A stretch of 64,000 bases of DNA from Pseudomonas sp. sp1636 (GTDB lineage Bacteria > Pseudomonadota > Gammaproteobacteria > Pseudomonadales > Pseudomonadaceae): contig NZ_JARRAB010000008.1 of NCBI RefSeq assembly GCF_030376615.1, forward strand, positions 124,001-188,000, given 5' to 3'. Of this stretch, positions 48,843-57,918 are shown in pieces. Below the pieces are notes generated by a model that was not told the origin of the DNA, searched no databases, and saw nothing but the letters and a program-made list of their open reading frames with translations. Positions within the stretch are counted from its first letter, which is position 1. Every line of letters starts with the position of its first letter. A program made the position numbers and the translations under genes.

Positions 48843-49877
48843 ATGACCACGACCCTCTTCAGCCTGGCCTTCGGCGTCGGCACCCAAAACCGTCAAAACA
48901 CCTGGCTGGAAGTCTTCTACGCCCAACCACTGCTCAACCCAGCCGCCGAGCTGGTGGCCAAAGCCGCCGAAAAACTCGGCTACCGCGGTGGCAACCAGGC
49001 GATTGGCTTCACCACCCAGCAAGCCGGCGACTTGGCCGAAGCCCTGAAAGGCGTGGACGCCGCTCAAGCCAAGTTGCTGACTCGCCTGGCCGAGAGCCAC
49101 CAGCCGCTGGTGGCTACTTTTCTCGCCGAAGATCTGCCCCTGAGCAGCACCCCCGAGGCCTACCTCAAGCTGCACCTGCTGTCCCATCGCCTGGTCAAGC
49201 CGCACGGCCTGAACCTGACCGGGATCTTCCCGCTGCTGCCGAACGTGGCCTGGACCAGCCAGGGCGCCATCGACCTGAGCGAGCTGGGCGAGCGGCAACT
49301 GGAAGCGCGCCTGCGCAGCGAACTGCTGGAGGTCTTCTCGGTGGACAAGTTCCCGAAAATGACCGACTACGTGGTGCCGAGCGGGGTGCGCATCGCCGAC
49401 ACCGCTCGCGTCCGCCTGGGGGCCTACATCGGTGAAGGCACCACCGTGATGCACGAGGGCTTCGTCAACTTCAATGCCGGCACCGCAGGCCCGGGCATGA
49501 TCGAAGGCCGTGTCTCCGCCGGCGTATTCGTCGGCAAGGGCTCGGATCTGGGCGGCGGCTGCTCGACCATGGGCACCCTGTCCGGCGGCGGCAACCTGGT
49601 GATTTCGGTCGGCGAAGGCTGCCTGATCGGCGCCAACGCCGGCATCGGCATCCCCCTCGGCGACCGCAACACCGTGGAGTCCGGCCTGTACATCACCGCC
49701 GGCACCAAGGTGGCGCTGCTCGATGGCCAGAACCAGCTGGTCAAGGTGCTCAAGGCGCGCGAACTGGCCGGCCAGCCGGATCTGCTGTTCCGCCGTAACT
49801 CGCAAACCGGCACCGTGGAATGCAAGACCCACAAGTCGGCCATCGAGCTCAACGAAGCCCTGCACGCGCATAATTGA
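48843..49877 (+). CDS. dapD: Tetrahydrodipicolinate N-succinyltransferase
   Basis: DapD succinylates tetrahydrodipicolinate to begin the succinylase branch of DAP synthesis. The 344-residue product is the longer Pseudomonas/actinobacterial type with an extra N-terminal domain. The left-handed beta-helix (about residues 175-290) has GEGTTVMHEGFVNFNAG and the Gly-rich GGGCSTMGTLSGGG. It is third in dapC-arsC-like-dapD. A short palindromic element follows 5 bases after its stop. Confidence 0.96.
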   Translation: MTTTLFSLAFGVGTQNRQNTWLEVFYAQPLLNPAAELVAKAAEKLGYRGGNQAIGFTTQQAGDLAEALKGVDAAQAKLLTRLAESHQPLVATFLAEDLPLSSTPEAYLKLHLLSHRLVKPHGLNLTGIFPLLPNVAWTSQGAIDLSELGERQLEARLRSELLEVFSVDKFPKMTDYVVPSGVRIADTARVRLGAYIGEGTTVMHEGFVNFNAGTAGPGMIEGRVSAGVFVGKGSDLGGGCSTMGTLSGGGNLVISVGEGCLIGANAGIGIPLGDRNTVESGLYITAGTKVALLDGQNQLVKVLKARELAGQPDLLFRRNSQTGTVECKTHKSAIELNEALHAHN

Positions 49878-49882
49878 TCCGA

Positions 49883-49926
49883 GTAGGGTGCGCCGCGCAG
49901 CACCTGGTGCGCACGGCGCACCCTAC
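49883..49926. repeat. GTAGGGTG-bounded palindromic element, copy 2
   Basis: This 44-bp element has perfect 13-bp ends GTAGGGTGCGCCG (49883-49895) and CGGCGCACCCTAC (49914-49926), and an inner GCACC/GGTGC stem. It shares the GTAGGGTG termini with 15043-15111. It lies between dapD and csdA and may terminate dapD. Confidence 0.8.
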
Positions 49927-49953
49927 GGACGCCCCGCACCATCGGGTGAACCC

Positions 49954-51159
49954 ATGTCCCTGATTTCCCCCTGGCGCGCCGACTTTCCCGGCATCCTGAC
50001 CCTCGACGGCGAAGGCCAGACTTACCTGGACAGCGCCGCCACCGCGCAAAAGCCGCAGGCCATGCTCGATGCCCTGCTCGGCTATTACGCCGGCGGTGCG
50101 GCCAATGTGCATCGGGCCCAGCACTTGCCGGGCGAGCGGGCGACCCGCGCCTTCGAAAGCAGTCGCGACAAGGTCGCACGCTGGCTGAATGCGCCAGACT
50201 CGGCGCAGATCCTCTTTACCCGCAGCGCCACCGAAGCCTTCAATTTGCTGGCCTATGGCCTGGAGCATGAGTTGCAGGCCGGCGACCAGATCGTCGTCAG
50301 CGCCCTGGAACACCACGCCAACCTGCTGCCCTGGCAGCAGCTGGCCCTGCGCCGCCAGCTCGAACTGGTCGTGCTGCCGCTGGATGAGAGCGGCCTGATC
50401 GACCTCGAACGAGCCGCCGACCTGATCGGCCCACGCACCCGCGTGCTGGCGCTCAGCCAGTTGTCCAATGTGCTCGGCTGCTGGCAGCCGCTGAGCGAAC
50501 TGCTGGCCCTGGGCCAAGCCCAGGGCGCGCTGACTGTGGTCGATGGCGCCCAGGGCGTGGTGCATGGCCGCCATGACGTCGAGACCCTGGGCTGCGATTT
50601 CTACCTCTGCTCCAGCCACAAGCTCTACGGGCCGGACGGCGTCGGCCTGCTCTATGGCCGCAAACCGGCGCTGCAGCGCCTCAAGCACTGGCAGTTCGGC
50701 GGAGAAATGGTACGTATCGCGGATTACCAACACGCCGAGTTTCGCGGCGCGCCGCTGGGGTTCGAGGCCGGCACGCCGCCGATTGCCGGCGTCATCGCCC
50801 TGGGCGCCAGCCTGGACTACCTGACCGCGCTGGACGCCGCCGCCGTGGCCAGCCACGAGGCCGCGCTGCATGCCCGGCTGCTCAGCGGCCTCACTGCGCG
50901 CGCCGGTGTTCGGCTACTGGGCGCGCCCAGGGTGGCGCTGGCCAGCTTCGTGGTTGAGGGCGTGCACAATGCCGACCTCGCCCACCTGCTCACCGAGCAG
51001 GGCATCGCCGTGCGCGCCGGCCATCACTGCGCCATGCCATTGTTGAAAAGCTTCGGCCTGGCCGGTGCGATTCGCGTCTCCCTCGGCCTGTACAACGACG
51101 GCGCCGACCTCGAGCGCTTCTTCGCCGCGCTGGATCAGGCCCTGGAGCTGCTGCGATGA
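49954..51159 (+). CDS. csdA: Cysteine desulfurase CsdA
   Basis: CsdA is a group II, PLP-dependent cysteine desulfurase that passes sulfur to CsdE. The 401-residue product has YLDSAATAQKP, the PLP Lys in LCSSHKLYGPDGVG and the active Cys loop in VRAGHHCAMPLL. It overlaps csdE by four bases and faces tcdA. This arrangement separates it from SufS, which would sit among suf genes. Confidence 0.93.
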   Translation: MSLISPWRADFPGILTLDGEGQTYLDSAATAQKPQAMLDALLGYYAGGAANVHRAQHLPGERATRAFESSRDKVARWLNAPDSAQILFTRSATEAFNLLAYGLEHELQAGDQIVVSALEHHANLLPWQQLALRRQLELVVLPLDESGLIDLERAADLIGPRTRVLALSQLSNVLGCWQPLSELLALGQAQGALTVVDGAQGVVHGRHDVETLGCDFYLCSSHKLYGPDGVGLLYGRKPALQRLKHWQFGGEMVRIADYQHAEFRGAPLGFEAGTPPIAGVIALGASLDYLTALDAAAVASHEAALHARLLSGLTARAGVRLLGAPRVALASFVVEGVHNADLAHLLTEQGIAVRAGHHCAMPLLKSFGLAGAIRVSLGLYNDGADLERFFAALDQALELLR

Positions 51160-51569
51160 GCCTGCCCGCCTGCGCCGCGCAAGCGCTGGCCGCCTTCGGC
51201 CAATGCCCCGGCTGGGAACAGCGCGCGCGTTTGCTGATGCAGTGGGGCGAGCGCCTGCCCGCCCTGAGCGACGCGGAGCGCTGCGAGGCCAATCGCGTGC
51301 ACGGCTGCGAAAGCCAGGTCTGGCTGGTCGCCGAACAACGGGATCAATGCTGGCAGTTTCGCGCCAGCAGCGATGCGCGCCTGCTGCGCGGGCTGCTGGC
51401 GCTGTTGCTGGCCCGGGTCAACGGCCTGAGCGGCACCGAACTGAGCGGAATCGACCTGGCCGACTGGTTCGCCCAACTCGGCCTGGCGCGTCACCTCTCG
51501 CCCTCGCGCAGCAATGGCCTGAATGCGGTGTTGCAGCGCATGCGCGAACTGGCCCTCAGCCCCGCCTGA
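51156..51569 (+). CDS. csdE: Sulfur acceptor protein CsdE
   Basis: CsdE is a SufE-fold protein that receives persulfide sulfur from CsdA. The 137-residue product has the acceptor Cys in VHGCESQVWLV. It is followed by a convergent tcdA (CsdL), so the three genes form the CsdA-CsdE-CsdL system described in E. coli for the cyclic t6A modification. Its ATG overlaps the csdA stop. Confidence 0.92.
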   Translation: MSLPACAAQALAAFGQCPGWEQRARLLMQWGERLPALSDAERCEANRVHGCESQVWLVAEQRDQCWQFRASSDARLLRGLLALLLARVNGLSGTELSGIDLADWFAQLGLARHLSPSRSNGLNAVLQRMRELALSPA

Positions 51570-51590
51570 GTCGCGAGCCGGGCGCAGGCG

Positions 51591-52400
51591 TCAAGCCTCG
51601 TTGGCCCGCTCGGCCGGCCGGCGCGCCCCGGCCACCAGTTTCTCCACGGTCTTGGCCACGGCGACCATGCCGAAGCTGGCGGTGACCATCATCGCCGCGC
51701 CGAAACCGCCGGCGCAGTCGAGCTTGACCCCGTCGCCGACAAAGCCCTTGTCCTGGCACACGCTGCCGTCCGGCTTGGGGTAGCGCAGCTGTTCGCTGGA
51801 GAACACGCAGGGCACGCTGTAGTTGCGCCCCGCCGTGCGCGAGAAGTTGTAGTCGCGGCGCAGGGTCGAGCGCACCTTGGCGGCCAGCGGATCGTTCCAG
51901 GTCTTGTTCAGGTCGCCGACCTGGATCTGCGTCGGGTCGATCTGCCCGCCGGCGCCGCCGGTGGTGACCACCTGGATCTTGCGCCGCTTGCACCAGGAGA
52001 TCAGCGCCGCCTTGGCGTTGACGCTGTCGATGCAATCGATCACCGCGTCGAGTTGTTCGGTGATGTGCTCGGCCATGGTTTCGCGGGTGACGAAATCCGC
52101 CACCGCATGCACCACGCAGGCGGGGTTGATCGCCCGGATGCGCGCCGCCATGACCGCGACCTTGGCCTGGCCGACCGTAGCGTCCAACGCCTGGATCTGC
52201 CGGTTGGTGTTGCTGATGCAGACATCGTCCAGGTCGAACAGCGAAATCTCGCCGACCCCCGAGCGCGCCAACGCCTCGGCCGCCCAGGAACCGACGCCGC
52301 CGATCCCGACCACCGCGACATGCGCCGCGGCCAGGCGTTCGGCGCCCTCGCGACCGTACAGGCGGGCAATTCCAGCAAAGCGTTGTGCGTCGAATGTCAT
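51591..52400 (-). CDS. tcdA: tRNA threonylcarbamoyladenosine dehydratase TcdA
   Basis: TcdA (CsdL) cyclises t6A37 to ct6A in ANN-decoding tRNAs using ATP. The 269-residue E1/ThiF-like protein has the nucleotide fold VVGIGGVGSWAAEALARSG. It carries the DLDDVCISNTNRQ segment with its ATP-binding Arg, and DCAGGFGAAMMVTASFG near the C-terminus. It is convergent with csdE, with 21 bases between the stops and no obvious terminator. Confidence 0.95.
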   Translation of the reverse strand: MTFDAQRFAGIARLYGREGAERLAAAHVAVVGIGGVGSWAAEALARSGVGEISLFDLDDVCISNTNRQIQALDATVGQAKVAVMAARIRAINPACVVHAVADFVTRETMAEHITEQLDAVIDCIDSVNAKAALISWCKRRKIQVVTTGGAGGQIDPTQIQVGDLNKTWNDPLAAKVRSTLRRDYNFSRTAGRNYSVPCVFSSEQLRYPKPDGSVCQDKGFVGDGVKLDCAGGFGAAMMVTASFGMVAVAKTVEKLVAGARRPAERANEA

Positions 52401-52696
52401 CTCATCACCTCGCGCCCGGGATGGGGCAGGCGCGCATTATAGGAAGCCTGCGGCCGCCACCCAAGAGCGACTTCTGCACCAGGCAGCTATTCGGCCGCCG
52501 AGCCGGCACGTGCGCGGCGCCCCGCTCGTCGTTGGCGAACTGTCGCGTTGCCCTTCAACTCTACCGCCCAGACGTCCACAGCCCTCTAAATACGGGGCCT
52601 GCGGGTGCTATACAGGCGCTCGGCCGGAGAGTAGGATGCGCGCCACCCGGCGTTCGCCGGTTCCGCTCCGTTCTCTTCTTCGGAACTCGAAACGCT
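52401..52696. promoter_or_regulatory. Promoter region between tcdA and ndvB
   Basis: This 296-bp divergent spacer shows no gene with a credible start. It contains CTATACA (52608-52614), which resembles the RpoS-type -10 CTATACT, about 80 bases before ndvB. It also contains GAACTG-N17-TCTAC (about 52541-52568), a weak resemblance to an AlgU site. These are consensus matches only. Confidence 0.4.
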
Positions 52697-55291
52697 ATGC
52701 CTTCGCGCAAGTTTGGACTCAACCTCGTCGTGGTCGTGGCGATTGCCGCGCTGTGCGCCGGCGCCTGGGCGCTGGTCAACCGGCCAGTGAGCGCGCCGGA
52801 CTGGCCGGAGCAGATTTCCGGCTACTCCTTCTCGCCCTTCCGTGCGGGTCAGGATCCCCAAGACGGCAGCTACCCGAGCGATGCGCAGATCCGCGCCGAC
52901 CTGGAGTTGCTGACCAGCCAGACCGACAACATCCGCACCTACTCGGTGGAAGGCAGCCTGGCCGATATCCCGCGCCTGGCTGAGGAGTTCGGCCTGCGCG
53001 TGACCCTCGGGGTATGGATAAGCAGCGACCAGCAACGCAACGAACGCGAGATCGCCAAGGCCATCGAGTTGGCCAACCGCGAGCGCAGCATCATCCGCGT
53101 GGTGGTGGGCAACGAGGCACTGTTCCGCCATGAGGTCACCGTCGAGCAACTGAGTGCCTACCTCGACCGGGTGCGCGCCGCGGTCAAGGTGCCGGTGACC
53201 ACCTCCGAGCAGTGGCACATCTGGGAAGAAAATCCGCAACTGGCCAAGCATGTCGACCTGATCGCCGCGCACATCCTGCCCTACTGGGAACTCATGCCGA
53301 TGGAGGAGTCGACCCAGTTCGTCCTCGACCGGGCGAAGGCCCTCAAGCACCTGTTCCCGAAGAAACCGCTGCTGCTGTCCGAGGTGGGCTGGCCGAGCAA
53401 CGGGCGCATGCGCGGCGGCGCCGATGCATCACCAGCCAACCAGGCGATCTACCTGCGCACCCTGGTCAGCGCGCTAAATGCCAAGGGCTACAACTACTTC
53501 GTCATCGAGGCCTTCGACCAACCCTGGAAAGCCGACGAGGAAGGCGCAGTCGGAGCCTACTGGGGCGTCTACAACCTCGAGCGGCAGGCCAAGTTCGCCT
53601 TCGACGGCCCGGTGGTGGCGATCCCCGCCTGGCGCCTGCTCGCCGTCGCCTCGGTGATCCTGGCGTTGCTCGCGCTGGCCCTGCTGCTGATCGACGGCAG
53701 CGCCCTGCGCCAGCGCGGGCGCACCTTCCTGACCTTCGTCGCCTTCGCCGGCGGCTCGCTGCTGGTATGGATCGGCTACGACTACAGCCAGCAGTACAGC
53801 ACCTGGTTCGGCCTGACCGTGGGCGGCCTGCTCGGCCTCGGCGCGCTCGGCGTGTTCATCGTGCTGCTCACCGAGGCCCATGAGCTGGCCGAAGCGGTAT
53901 GGACGCGCGACCGCCGCCGGCCGTTCCCGCCAGTCACCACGGAACTGGCCTACCGGCCCAAGGTCTCGGTGCACGTGCCCTGCTACAACGAGCCGGCGGA
54001 GATGGTCAAACAGACTCTCGACGCCTTGGCCCGCCTGGATTACCCGGACTTCGAAGTGCTGGTGATCGACAACAACACCCAGGATCCGGCCGTGTGGCAG
54101 CCGGTGCAGGCGCATTGCGCCAGACTCGGCCCACGCTTCAAGTTCTTCCACGTCGCGCCGCTGGCCGGCTTCAAGGGCGGCGCACTGAACCATGTGATGC
54201 AATACACCGCCGCCGATGTCGAGGTGATCGCGGTGATCGACTCCGACTACTGCGTCGACCCGAACTGGCTCAAGCACATGGTGCCGCACTTCGCCGACCC
54301 GAAAATCGCCGTGGTGCAGTCGCCACAGGATTACCGCGACCAGCAGCAGAGCACCTTCAAACGGCTGTGCTATGCCGAGTACAAGGGCTTCTTCCATATC
54401 GGCATGATCACCCGCAACGAGCGCGACGCGATCATCCAGCACGGCACCATGACCATGACCCGGCGCTCGGTGCTGGACGAGCTGAAGTGGGCCGACTGGT
54501 GCATCACCGAAGACGCCGAACTGGGTCTGCGGATCTTCGAGAAGGGCCTGTCCGCCGCCTACCTGGAAAACAGCTACGGCAAGGGCCTGATGCCGGACAC
54601 CTTCATCGACTTCAAGAAGCAGCGCTTCCGCTGGGCCTATGGCGCCATCCAGATCATGAAACGCCATGCCCACAGCTTGCTGTGGGGCAAGGATCGCCAA
54701 CTGAGCCGCGGTCAACGCTATCACTTCATCGCCGGCTGGCTGCCGTGGATCGCCGACGGCCTGAACATCTTCTTCACCATTGGCGCGCTGCTCTGGTCGG
54801 CAGCAATGATCATCGTGCCCAACCGCGTCGATCCGCCGCTGCTGATCTTCGCCCTGCCGCCGCTTGCCCTGTTCCTGTTCAAGCTGGGCAAGATCCTGTT
54901 CCTCTACCGGCGTGCGGTCGGCGTCACCCTCAAGGATGCGTTCAGCGCCGCCCTGGCGGGCCTGGCACTGTCGCACACGATCGCCAAGGCGGTGCTGTAT
55001 GGCTTCTGCACCAGCAGCATTCCGTTCTTCCGCACGCCGAAGATGCGCAGCCGCCACGGCCTGCTGCTGGCCCTGACGGAAGCCCGCGAAGAAGTGTTCG
55101 TCCTGTTTCTGCTGTGGGGCGCCGCCGCCGGCATTGCCCTGGTCCAGGGCATGCCCAGCCCGGACGTGATGTTCTGGGTGGCCACGCTGCTGGTGCAGTC
55201 GCTGCCCTACCTGGCGGCCCTGATCATGGCCCTGCTGTCGTCGCTACCGGCCCCCCGGCCGCAGTCGCTCGAACAGCCGGCCAGGGTCTGA
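52697..55291 (+). CDS. ndvB: NdvB-type beta-(1,3)-glucan synthase: GH17-like domain fused to a GT2 glycosyltransferase
   Basis: The 864-residue inner-membrane protein has an N-terminal anchor (about 9-27). A periplasmic GH17-like domain follows (about 35-310), with catalytic Glu140 in VVVGNEALF and Glu229 in LLLSEVGWPSNG. After three membrane spans (about 315-405) comes a GT2 domain with VSVHVPCYNEP, VIDSDYCVD, CITEDAELG and the QRFRW box, then C-terminal spans. In P. aeruginosa NdvB makes cyclic beta-1,3-glucans linked to biofilm antibiotic tolerance, and the GH17 domain is a transglycosylase. The start ATG 52697 gives the relative's length; its ribosome site is weak. A strong terminator follows, and dapE lies downstream as in PAO1. 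Confidence 0.9.
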   Translation: MPSRKFGLNLVVVVAIAALCAGAWALVNRPVSAPDWPEQISGYSFSPFRAGQDPQDGSYPSDAQIRADLELLTSQTDNIRTYSVEGSLADIPRLAEEFGLRVTLGVWISSDQQRNEREIAKAIELANRERSIIRVVVGNEALFRHEVTVEQLSAYLDRVRAAVKVPVTTSEQWHIWEENPQLAKHVDLIAAHILPYWELMPMEESTQFVLDRAKALKHLFPKKPLLLSEVGWPSNGRMRGGADASPANQAIYLRTLVSALNAKGYNYFVIEAFDQPWKADEEGAVGAYWGVYNLERQAKFAFDGPVVAIPAWRLLAVASVILALLALALLLIDGSALRQRGRTFLTFVAFAGGSLLVWIGYDYSQQYSTWFGLTVGGLLGLGALGVFIVLLTEAHELAEAVWTRDRRRPFPPVTTELAYRPKVSVHVPCYNEPAEMVKQTLDALARLDYPDFEVLVIDNNTQDPAVWQPVQAHCARLGPRFKFFHVAPLAGFKGGALNHVMQYTAADVEVIAVIDSDYCVDPNWLKHMVPHFADPKIAVVQSPQDYRDQQQSTFKRLCYAEYKGFFHIGMITRNERDAIIQHGTMTMTRRSVLDELKWADWCITEDAELGLRIFEKGLSAAYLENSYGKGLMPDTFIDFKKQRFRWAYGAIQIMKRHAHSLLWGKDRQLSRGQRYHFIAGWLPWIADGLNIFFTIGALLWSAAMIIVPNRVDPPLLIFALPPLALFLFKLGKILFLYRRAVGVTLKDAFSAALAGLALSHTIAKAVLYGFCTSSIPFFRTPKMRSRHGLLLALTEAREEVFVLFLLWGAAAGIALVQGMPSPDVMFWVATLLVQSLPYLAALIMALLSSLPAPRPQSLEQPARV

Positions 55292-55313
55292 ACGATAATC
55301 GGGAAACGGCCTG

Positions 55314-55337
55314 ACGGCGGCCAAGGGCCGCCGTTTT
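55314..55337 (+). terminator. Rho-independent terminator after ndvB
   Basis: A 9-bp perfect stem (55314-55322 with 55326-55334, loop AAG) is followed by TTT and GCTTT, 23 bases past the ndvB stop. It separates ndvB from dapE. Confidence 0.85.
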
Positions 55338-55383
55338 GCTTTAAGATGGCGGCCTTTCCGCTTGATGCCGCTCTGGAGCCGCA

Positions 55384-56538
55384 ATGACTGCCCCCGCCCC
55401 GACCCTGACGCCCACCCTGGAGCTCGCTTGCGAGCTGATTCGCCGCCCGTCCGTCACCCCGGTCGACGAAGGCTGCCAGGAACTGATGATGCGCCGCCTC
55501 AGCGCCCTCGGTTTCCAGATCGAAGCCATGCGCATCGAGGAAGTGGAGAACTTCTGGGCCAGCCATGGCCAGCAGGACGGCCCGGTGCTGTGCTTCGCCG
55601 GGCATACCGACGTGGTGCCGACCGGCCCGCTGCAGGCCTGGCAGCACCAGCCGTTCGACGCCTTGATCGACGAACAGGGCATGCTCTGCGGGCGCGGCGC
55701 CGCCGACATGAAGGGCAGCCTGGCGGCGATGATCGTCGCCGTCGAGCGCTTCGTCGCCGACCACCCGCAGCATCGAGGCCGCATCGCCTTCCTCATCACC
55801 AGCGACGAAGAAGGCCCGGCCCAGCACGGCACCAAGGCCGTGGTCGAACGCCTGGCCGCGCGCGGCGAACGCCTCGACTGGTGCATCGTCGGCGAACCCT
55901 CGAGCACTTCTCTGGTCGGCGACACGGTCAAGAACGGCCGCCGCGGCTCGCTCGGCGCCAAGCTGACGGTACGCGGCGTGCAGGGCCACGTGGCCTACCC
56001 GCAGCTGGCGAAGAACCCGATCCACCTGGCCGCCCCGGCGCTGGCCGAGCTGGCCGCCGAGCACTGGGACGACGGCAATGCCTTCTTCCCGCCGACCAGC
56101 TTCCAGATCTCCAACCTGAATGCCGGCACCGGCACCACCAACGTGATCCCCGGCGAACTGCAGGCGATCTTCAACTTCCGTTTCTCCACCGAATCCACGG
56201 TCGAAGGCTTGCAGCACAGGGTCAATGCGATCCTCGACCAGCACGGCCTGGACTACCACGTGGAGTGGGCCTTGTCCGGCCTGCCGTTCCTCACCGAACC
56301 CGGCACCCTGCTCGACGCGGTGGCGGCCAGCATCAAAAGCGTGACCGGTCGCGAAACCACGCCCTCGACCAGCGGCGGCACCTCCGATGGGCGCTTTATC
56401 GCCACCCTGGGCACCCAGGTGGTCGAGCTCGGCCCGGTCAACGCCACCATCCACCAGATCAATGAGCGGGTGCTGGCCAGCGATCTGGAGGTGCTGACCG
56501 AGATTTACTATCAGACCCTGGTCAAGCTGCTGACATGA
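55384..56538 (+). CDS. dapE: Succinyl-diaminopimelate desuccinylase
   Basis: DapE removes succinate to give LL-DAP. The 384-residue M20 metalloenzyme has the zinc motifs [22 protein letters not shown] and the Glu pair in [10 protein letters not shown]. The dimerisation domain segment [14 protein letters not shown] and the C-terminal [10 protein letters not shown] are also present. The stop overlaps rlmA by four bases (ATGA). With dapC and dapD it completes most of the succinylase route within 10 kb. Confidence 0.97.
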   Translation: MTAPAPTLTPTLELACELIRRPSVTPVDEGCQELMMRRLSALGFQIEAMRIEEVENFWASHGQQDGPVLCFAGHTDVVPTGPLQAWQHQPFDALIDEQGMLCGRGAADMKGSLAAMIVAVERFVADHPQHRGRIAFLITSDEEGPAQHGTKAVVERLAARGERLDWCIVGEPSSTSLVGDTVKNGRRGSLGAKLTVRGVQGHVAYPQLAKNPIHLAAPALAELAAEHWDDGNAFFPPTSFQISNLNAGTGTTNVIPGELQAIFNFRFSTESTVEGLQHRVNAILDQHGLDYHVEWALSGLPFLTEPGTLLDAVAASIKSVTGRETTPSTSGGTSDGRFIATLGTQVVELGPVNATIHQINERVLASDLEVLTEIYYQTLVKLLT

Positions 56539-57347
56539 GCCTGACCTGCCCCCTCTGCCAGGGCGCCTTGAGCGCCGTCGACAACGGCGTGGCCTGCCCG
56601 GCCGGGCATCGTTTCGACCGCGCGCGCCAGGGCTACCTAAACCTGCTGCCGGTGCAGCACAAGAACAGCCGCGATCCGGGCGACAACGCCGCCATGGTCG
56701 AGGCGCGCCGGCGCTTTCTCGATGGCGGCCACTACGCGCCGCTGGCCAGGCGCCTGGCCGAACTGGCCGCGGGCTACGCGCCCGCGCGCTGGCTGGATAT
56801 CGGCTGCGGCGAAGGTTATTACAGCGCGCAGCTGGCCGACGCCCTGCCCGCGGCCGACGGCTATGCCCTGGATATCTCCCGCGAGGCGATCAAGCGTGGC
56901 TGCAAGCGTTCGCCGCAGCTGACCTGGCTGGTCGCCAGCATGGCCCGGGTGCCGCTGGCCGACGCCAGTTGCCAACTGCTCGCCAGCGTGTTCAGCCCGC
57001 TCGACTGGCAGGAAGCCAAACGCCTGCTCGCCCCCGGCGGCGGCCTGCTGCGCATGGGCCCGAGCCGCGAACACCTGATGCAACTGCGGCAGAAGCTGTA
57101 TGACGAAGTCCGCGACTACGACGAGCAGAAGCACCTCGAACTGATTCCCGCGGGCATGCGCCTGGCCCACAGCGAGACCCTGAGCTTTGCCCTGCAGCTG
57201 AGCAGCAGCGAGGCCCGCGCCGACCTGCTGGCGATGACCCCCCACGGCTGGCGCGCCAGCGCCGAACGGCGCGCCGCGGTGATCGCCGAACCCTTAGAGG
57301 TGACGGTTGCCATACGCTACGATTGGATCGAGCGCACAGGCCATTGA
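56535..57347 (+). CDS. rlmA: 23S rRNA (guanine-N1)-methyltransferase RlmA
   Basis: RlmA methylates N1 of G745 in 23S rRNA helix 35 (E. coli numbering). The 270-residue product has an N-terminal zinc finger (CPLC near residue 5, then Cys and His in ACPAGHRFD). A Rossmann SAM motif, [15 protein letters not shown], follows. It overlaps dapE by four bases. Its TGA stop is the first codon of the palindromic element at 57344-57468, which is the odd feature here. Confidence 0.93.
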   Translation: MSLTCPLCQGALSAVDNGVACPAGHRFDRARQGYLNLLPVQHKNSRDPGDNAAMVEARRRFLDGGHYAPLARRLAELAAGYAPARWLDIGCGEGYYSAQLADALPAADGYALDISREAIKRGCKRSPQLTWLVASMARVPLADASCQLLASVFSPLDWQEAKRLLAPGGGLLRMGPSREHLMQLRQKLYDEVRDYDEQKHLELIPAGMRLAHSETLSFALQLSSSEARADLLAMTPHGWRASAERRAAVIAEPLEVTVAIRYDWIERTGH

Positions 57348-57468
57348 AAAACTACTGCGCTCGACTATGCCGCGTTGGGATCAGGCCAAAAATGCTCATG
57401 TACAGCTGTACACTCCGCTTTCTGGCCTGATCCCGCCTTGCCTAGCCTTCGCTCGCTACGTTTTTCAA
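57344..57468 (+). repeat. Long palindromic stop-codon element, copy B
   Basis: This is a 125-bp imperfect palindrome. Its outer arms are TTGAAAAAC (57344-57352) and GTTTTTCAA (57460-57468). It has an 11-bp inner stem (57377-57387 with 57424-57434) and a 14-bp perfect central palindrome (57399-57412). It begins on the rlmA stop codon. Copy A at 18458-18580, read on the minus strand, matches most of its length. Where the inner stem and core differ, both sides change together. Confidence 0.9.
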
Positions 57469-57503
57469 ACGGCCTACCAAGCCCCCGAAAACAGAGAATG
57501 ACC

Positions 57504-57875
57504 ATGCGCCAACCGGATATCGAGATTTACCTGAAAGATGCCGACCACCACGCCATCGCCGCCTGGCTGAGCGAAGCGCTCGGCCCTTGCACGCCCTGGC
57601 AGCAGAAAGGCCAGACCTTCAAGTGCCTGGCCGGCGACGTGCCGGTGACCTGGCTGCCGAAGGCCGTCGGCAAATGGCACAGCCTCTACCTGGAAAGCGC
57701 CGCCAGCCCCTGGGCAGACGACCTGGCCTGCGCCCAGGCGGCCTTTGCCGCGCTCGGCGTCGAAGTACGCTGCGCCCCGGGCGGCTGGCAGGAAGAGGAA
57801 AACGACGAACAAGCCGACCGCTGGATGCGCATCAGCGCCGATGGCGTCGAGGAAATCACCTGGCGCACCGGCTGA
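57504..57875 (+). CDS. Hypothetical protein, about 123 residues
   Basis: I do not recognise this protein. It is soluble, acidic, Trp-rich (about nine Trp in 123), and has no signal peptide or membrane span. It begins MRQPDIEIYLKDADHHAIAAWLSEAL and ends DGVEEITWRTG. Three Cys residues are scattered without a metal motif. An ATG at 57498 would add two residues, but AGAGA is better spaced from 57504. It lies 36 bases after palindromic element B and converges on the LtaS-like gene. Codon use matches its neighbours, so it is probably a resident gene. Confidence 0.8.
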   Translation: MRQPDIEIYLKDADHHAIAAWLSEALGPCTPWQQKGQTFKCLAGDVPVTWLPKAVGKWHSLYLESAASPWADDLACAQAAFAALGVEVRCAPGGWQEEENDEQADRWMRISADGVEEITWRTG

Positions 57876-57918
57876 GGCGGGCCACTGGCCAGAACCGCCG
57901 GAGCCGGCGCGTCAGGGG

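Noticed and set aside
52385..52696. N-terminal extension of the ndvB frame by about 104 residues
   Set aside because: The extension is Arg/Pro-rich, begins inside tcdA on the other strand and puts the membrane anchor far from the N-terminus. ATG 52697 gives the family length.
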